From contig NZ_AP022567.1 in assembly GCF_010727475.1 (NCBI RefSeq), positions 4,588,001 to 4,652,000 on the forward strand: a stretch of DNA of 64,000 nt, in the 5' to 3' direction. Position numbers and translations under genes: made by a program. The stretch is from Mycolicibacterium mageritense (GTDB lineage: Bacteria; Actinomycetota; Actinomycetes; Mycobacteriales; Mycobacteriaceae). The notes beneath the pieces are model-generated. The model was not told the origin of the DNA and ran no database searches. It saw only the letters and a list, made by a program, of their open reading frames with translations. This document shows positions 61,521 to 64,000 of the stretch, one piece after another; position 1 is the stretch's first letter, and the number at the start of each line of letters is the position of its first letter.

Positions 61521-62680
61521 GTTCGGTCGTCTCCTTGGATACGCGGGATCCACCCCGGTCGGCTCAACAGGTACTTCACCATCTGCCCCGGAATCGTCAG
61601 CGCGGTCTCGATGTCGTCGCTGTCGGCGGGCAGGTGCGTCCGAACGCTCTGGTATTGGCCGGCTTTCATCTTGTCGACCCATTCCGGATCGATCAGGGCG
61701 GCACGGCCGACGGCGACGAGATCGGCACCGGCGCCGAGCGCCTCGTCGGCATCGTCGAGCCCTCGGATGCCACCGCTGGCGACGACGGCACTGCGGCCCG
61801 CGACCGCGGCGGCAATCGCGGCGATGGGATTGCGCGACTCGACGGCTTCGCGCCTCTTGGTCCAGTCTCGATCTTCCGGCTGGGGCGAGTTTTTGCGGAA
61901 GTCGTCCATGGAGATGTGGACATAGTCGACCCCACGCTCGGCGAGGCGGTCGCAGAGTAGGGCCGAATCGTCGAGGGTGTAGCCGCCGTCTTCCGACTCG
62001 AATGGCGTCACCCGGAACCCGATTGTCACGGCAGGGCCGACCGCTGTCCGGACCGCTTCGGCGACCGCGAGTGGGAAGCGTGCCCGCCGCGCCGGATCAC
62101 CGCCCCAGTCGTCGTTGCGCTGATTGGCTCGTGGTGAGAAGAACTGATGGATCAGATAGTGGTTGGCCCCGTGGATTTCGATCCCGTCGAACCCGGCCCG
62201 CACACCGAGCGCGGCGGCCCTCCCGAATGCGGTTATGAGGTCATCGATCTCGCCGCTGTGCAGCTCACGTGGGGTACGGGCATCGGGACGTGCGGACGGG
62301 ATCGGCGACGGACCGCGGATCCCGCCGGGGCCGACCAGGCCTGGCAACGCGATGCGCCCGCCGTCGTAGAGCTGCAGCAGGGTCAGCGCGCCGCCGCGGC
62401 CGATCGCTTGCGCGACGGCCCGCAGGCTTTCCAGGTGATCATCGGTCGAAGCCCCGATGCCCTGCCAGGACCGGCCGTCCTCGTGCACATATGCGCACGA
62501 GGTCACGGCGGCCCCGAATTCGGTGGCTCCGCGGCGGTCCAGGTACCGCAACTCGTCCTCGGTCACGCGCCCCTGCGCGTCGGACGAGTTGGTGGTCATC
62601 GGTGCGAGCATGAAGCGGTTACGGAGTGTCGCTCCGGAGGCAAGGCGTAGTGGTGACCAGGGATCGGTGATCGTGCGCAT
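61517..62680 (-). CDS. Old Yellow Enzyme family NADH:flavin oxidoreductase
   Basis: The 387-aa protein is a TIM-barrel FMN reductase: N-terminal LRNRFMLAPMTT, the substrate-anion pair in FDGIEIHGANHYLIHQFFSP (His/Asn), and a C-terminal FMN phosphate site VVASGGIRGLDDADEALGAGADLVAVGRAAL. It reduces activated C=C bonds or related substrates. The start ATG 62680 has AAGGAG 5 bases upstream. It belongs to the same strand group as DUF2848 and IclR genes upstream. A role in an aromatic or enone catabolic step is plausible but not shown. Confidence 0.88.
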   Translation of the reverse strand: MRTITDPWSPLRLASGATLRNRFMLAPMTTNSSDAQGRVTEDELRYLDRRGATEFGAAVTSCAYVHEDGRSWQGIGASTDDHLESLRAVAQAIGRGGALTLLQLYDGGRIALPGLVGPGGIRGPSPIPSARPDARTPRELHSGEIDDLITAFGRAAALGVRAGFDGIEIHGANHYLIHQFFSPRANQRNDDWGGDPARRARFPLAVAEAVRTAVGPAVTIGFRVTPFESEDGGYTLDDSALLCDRLAERGVDYVHISMDDFRKNSPQPEDRDWTKRREAVESRNPIAAIAAAVAGRSAVVASGGIRGLDDADEALGAGADLVAVGRAALIDPEWVDKMKAGQYQSVRTHLPADSDDIETALTIPGQMVKYLLSRPGWIPRIQGDDRT

Positions 62681-62732
62681 CGCGGCTCCTTGTGGCACGT
62701 CTGCGGGGAAGCGTCGGACAGTCACGGTCTCC

Positions 62733-63425
62733 TCAATCGACGGCCGTGGGCGTCTGCCGCACCGAGTAGGACAGTGAGATGGCGTCGTCCGTGACGGGGT
62801 CGCGCAGTTCCACACCCCATCCCGTACTGAACTGGTTGACGTCGGGACGCATTGGGATGGTTCCGGACATCAGCACGGTGCCCGGGTTGAGCAGCTCGCG
62901 GGAGCGCAACTCCTCGACCCAGAACAGCGGCGACAGCAGTTCGGTCAGGGTGCCCTGCTGGATCACCTCGATGCCGGAATCGGTCTCGACCGTGCCGGTC
63001 AGGGTGAACTCGTCGAGGCGGTCCGCGATGGTGGCCAGGCGCCAGGCCCGGCGGGCCAGCACATCGGGCGCGGCCTGTTTGCTCCAGGCCACTCCGTGCT
63101 GTTCGAGGCGCCGGTCGGTGTGATCACAGGCGGCTGTGAGCAGCAGATCGCCGGGTCCGCTGCCGGCCACCACCAGCGCCCATTCCGCCTCGCCCGAGGT
63201 GAGCTCGTGCTGGACGTCGATCTCTTCGGTCTGCATCGCCAGGTAGGAGGCGATGGGGTAGATGCAGGGGATGCGGGTGGGCGCGGGCACACCCAACTCG
63301 GCGAGCTCGTCGATGTGGGCGGTCACGTCGGCTTGGCTGCGACCCGCGTATCCGGCGTTGAGCAGCGTATCGACGTCGACGGTGACCATCTCGTCATCGC
63401 GCAGCGTGAAGGTGAGTTGTGGCAT
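62733..63425 (-). CDS. DUF2848 family protein
   Basis: The 230-aa protein of the DUF2848 family has an N-terminal FTLRDDEMVTVDVDTLLNAG, the conserved PCIYPIASYLAMQTEEIDVQ block, and GTVLMSGTIPMRPDVNQFST near the end, which resembles the fumarylacetoacetate-hydrolase-like motif with GT(I/V)P. Family members are proposed to be FAH-type hydrolases/isomerases; none is characterised to my knowledge. AGGAC precedes the ATG at 63425. It lies between the OYE gene and the IclR regulator on the same strand. Confidence 0.82.
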   Translation of the reverse strand: MPQLTFTLRDDEMVTVDVDTLLNAGYAGRSQADVTAHIDELAELGVPAPTRIPCIYPIASYLAMQTEEIDVQHELTSGEAEWALVVAGSGPGDLLLTAACDHTDRRLEQHGVAWSKQAAPDVLARRAWRLATIADRLDEFTLTGTVETDSGIEVIQQGTLTELLSPLFWVEELRSRELLNPGTVLMSGTIPMRPDVNQFSTGWGVELRDPVTDDAISLSYSVRQTPTAVD

Positions 63426-63507
63426 GGGTGTCCTGACTGTCGACAGGCCTCGGTCGAGACCTGATGGGTGGGCAAAGCGTTGGAGCACAGGGATTTTCGA
63501 GGGGAGG

Positions 63508-64000
63508 TCACCGTGTGGCGCGACGCCAGGCGGCTTCCTGGACATGTCGCGCGATGCCGGCGGCTGCCGTCCGGACAGCCGGTGCCGCGTCGGCGGGCCG
63601 GAATCGATGTACCGGACCCGAGATCGAGACCGCCGCGACGATCGCGCCCGACCAGCTCCGGATGGGAGCCGCGATACAGGTCAGGCCAGGTTGGCTCTCC
63701 TGGCGGTCGTACGCCACGCCGCAATGCCGGATGGCGGCCAGGTAGCGATCGAGTTGCGCGGCCGAGGAGACACTCAACGACGTGGCGGGCCGAAGGTTCG
63801 CCGAGACGCGGGCGATGACCTTCTGGTCGCTGAACGCCAGCAGTGCCTTTCCGATCGCGGTGTTCGCGGCGCGCAGCCGGCCCCCGACGCACGCGGGCGA
63901 GTTCACCCCGTTGTGGCCGTGGATCTTGTCGATGTACAGGACGTCCTGGCCGGTCAGGATGCCGAGATTCACTGTTTCATGGGTGATCTCGTAGAGGTCG
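63508..64000 (-). CDS. IclR family transcriptional regulator (partial)
   Basis: The C-terminal 164 or so residues of an IclR effector domain are visible: ETVNLGILTGQDVLYIDKIH, LRAANTAIGKALLAFSD, then GVAYDRQESQPGLTCIAAPI, IVAAVSISGP and a closing helix. The N-terminal HTH lies beyond the right edge. IclR proteins regulate aromatic and short-acid catabolism. It is upstream of DUF2848 and OYE on the same strand, which suggests local control. The frame continues past the window end. Confidence 0.85.
   Translation of the reverse strand, partial: DLYEITHETVNLGILTGQDVLYIDKIHGHNGVNSPACVGGRLRAANTAIGKALLAFSDQKVIARVSANLRPATSLSVSSAAQLDRYLAAIRHCGVAYDRQESQPGLTCIAAPIRSWSGAIVAAVSISGPVHRFRPADAAPAVRTAAAGIARHVQEAAWRRATR

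Overview
The window is high-GC actinobacterial DNA and almost certainly comes from a fast-growing mycobacterium (Mycolicibacterium, close to M. smegmatis). The gene order sigD-rsdA-DUF5319 / guaB2-guaB3-choD / alkyl-sulfatase dioxygenase-TetR / GH65-phosphoglucomutase / guaA / imuA'-imuB / iunH / acrA1-htdY / dnaE2 follows the backbone known from M. tuberculosis Rv3414c to Rv3370c. Extra blocks are inserted between these landmarks. Coding density is very high. Many genes overlap by 1-4 bases (ATGA, GTGA, TAATG), several apparent transcripts look leaderless (a TANNNT -10 hexamer ending 6-7 nt before the start codon), and no stretch longer than 300 bases lacks a gene. I saw no rRNA, tRNA, CRISPR array or insertion sequence.

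Region by region. 1-5.7 kb: end of sigD, its anti-sigma factor gene rsdA, a DUF5319 gene, the guanine-nucleotide genes guaB2 and guaB3, and an AbiEi/DUF559-like gene bracketed by two 56-bp hairpin repeats. 5.7-11.5 kb: cholesterol oxidase choD, a small secreted protein, and a TetR gene divergent from a degenerate ABC ATPase coupled to a YhgE/Pip membrane protein. 11.5-17.8 kb: alkyl-sulfatase-type dioxygenase and its TetR, the GH65 phosphorylase/HAD mutase pair, and guaA. 17.8-23 kb: a five-gene minus-strand operon (esterase, SDR, ferritin-like diiron protein, Baeyer-Villiger-type monooxygenase, MerR) behind a 32-bp palindrome, reminiscent of the mymA operon. 23-27 kb: a minus-strand set of lipoprotein, S53 peptidase, zinc-ribbon membrane protein and membrane-anchored protein. 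27.2-29.6 kb and 41.3-44.6 kb: the SOS mutasome (imuA', imuB, dnaE2), each transcription unit behind its own LexA box. 29.6-41.3 kb: nucleoside hydrolase, VOC protein, acyl-CoA reductase, dehydratase HtdY, a USP/APC-permease pair, a secreted protein, a hydroxyacyl-CoA dehydrogenase with a YWTD beta-propeller, and an SDR divergent from an XRE/MmyB regulator.

44.6-64 kb is an accessory catabolic region. A candidate iron-regulated secreted protein and a FadR-type regulator are followed by a cluster matching aqdR-aqdABC, the alkylquinolone (Pseudomonas quinolone signal) degradation system: TetR, type-B carboxylesterase/amidase, FAD monooxygenase and cofactor-free dioxygenase. Two strong TetR operators lie between the regulator and the catabolic genes. 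Next come a divergent HpaB hydroxylase and a UbiD/split-barrel/UbiX set. After these is a Rieske ring-hydroxylating dioxygenase operon (alpha, beta, an unknown 85-aa protein, cis-diol-dehydrogenase-like SDR), then a large LuxR regulator, an Old Yellow Enzyme with a 57-aa overlapping partner, a DUF2848 protein and a partial IclR regulator. The region reads as a stacked set of aromatic-compound modules. AqdA would release anthranilate, which neighbouring aromatic enzymes might consume; that last link is inference.
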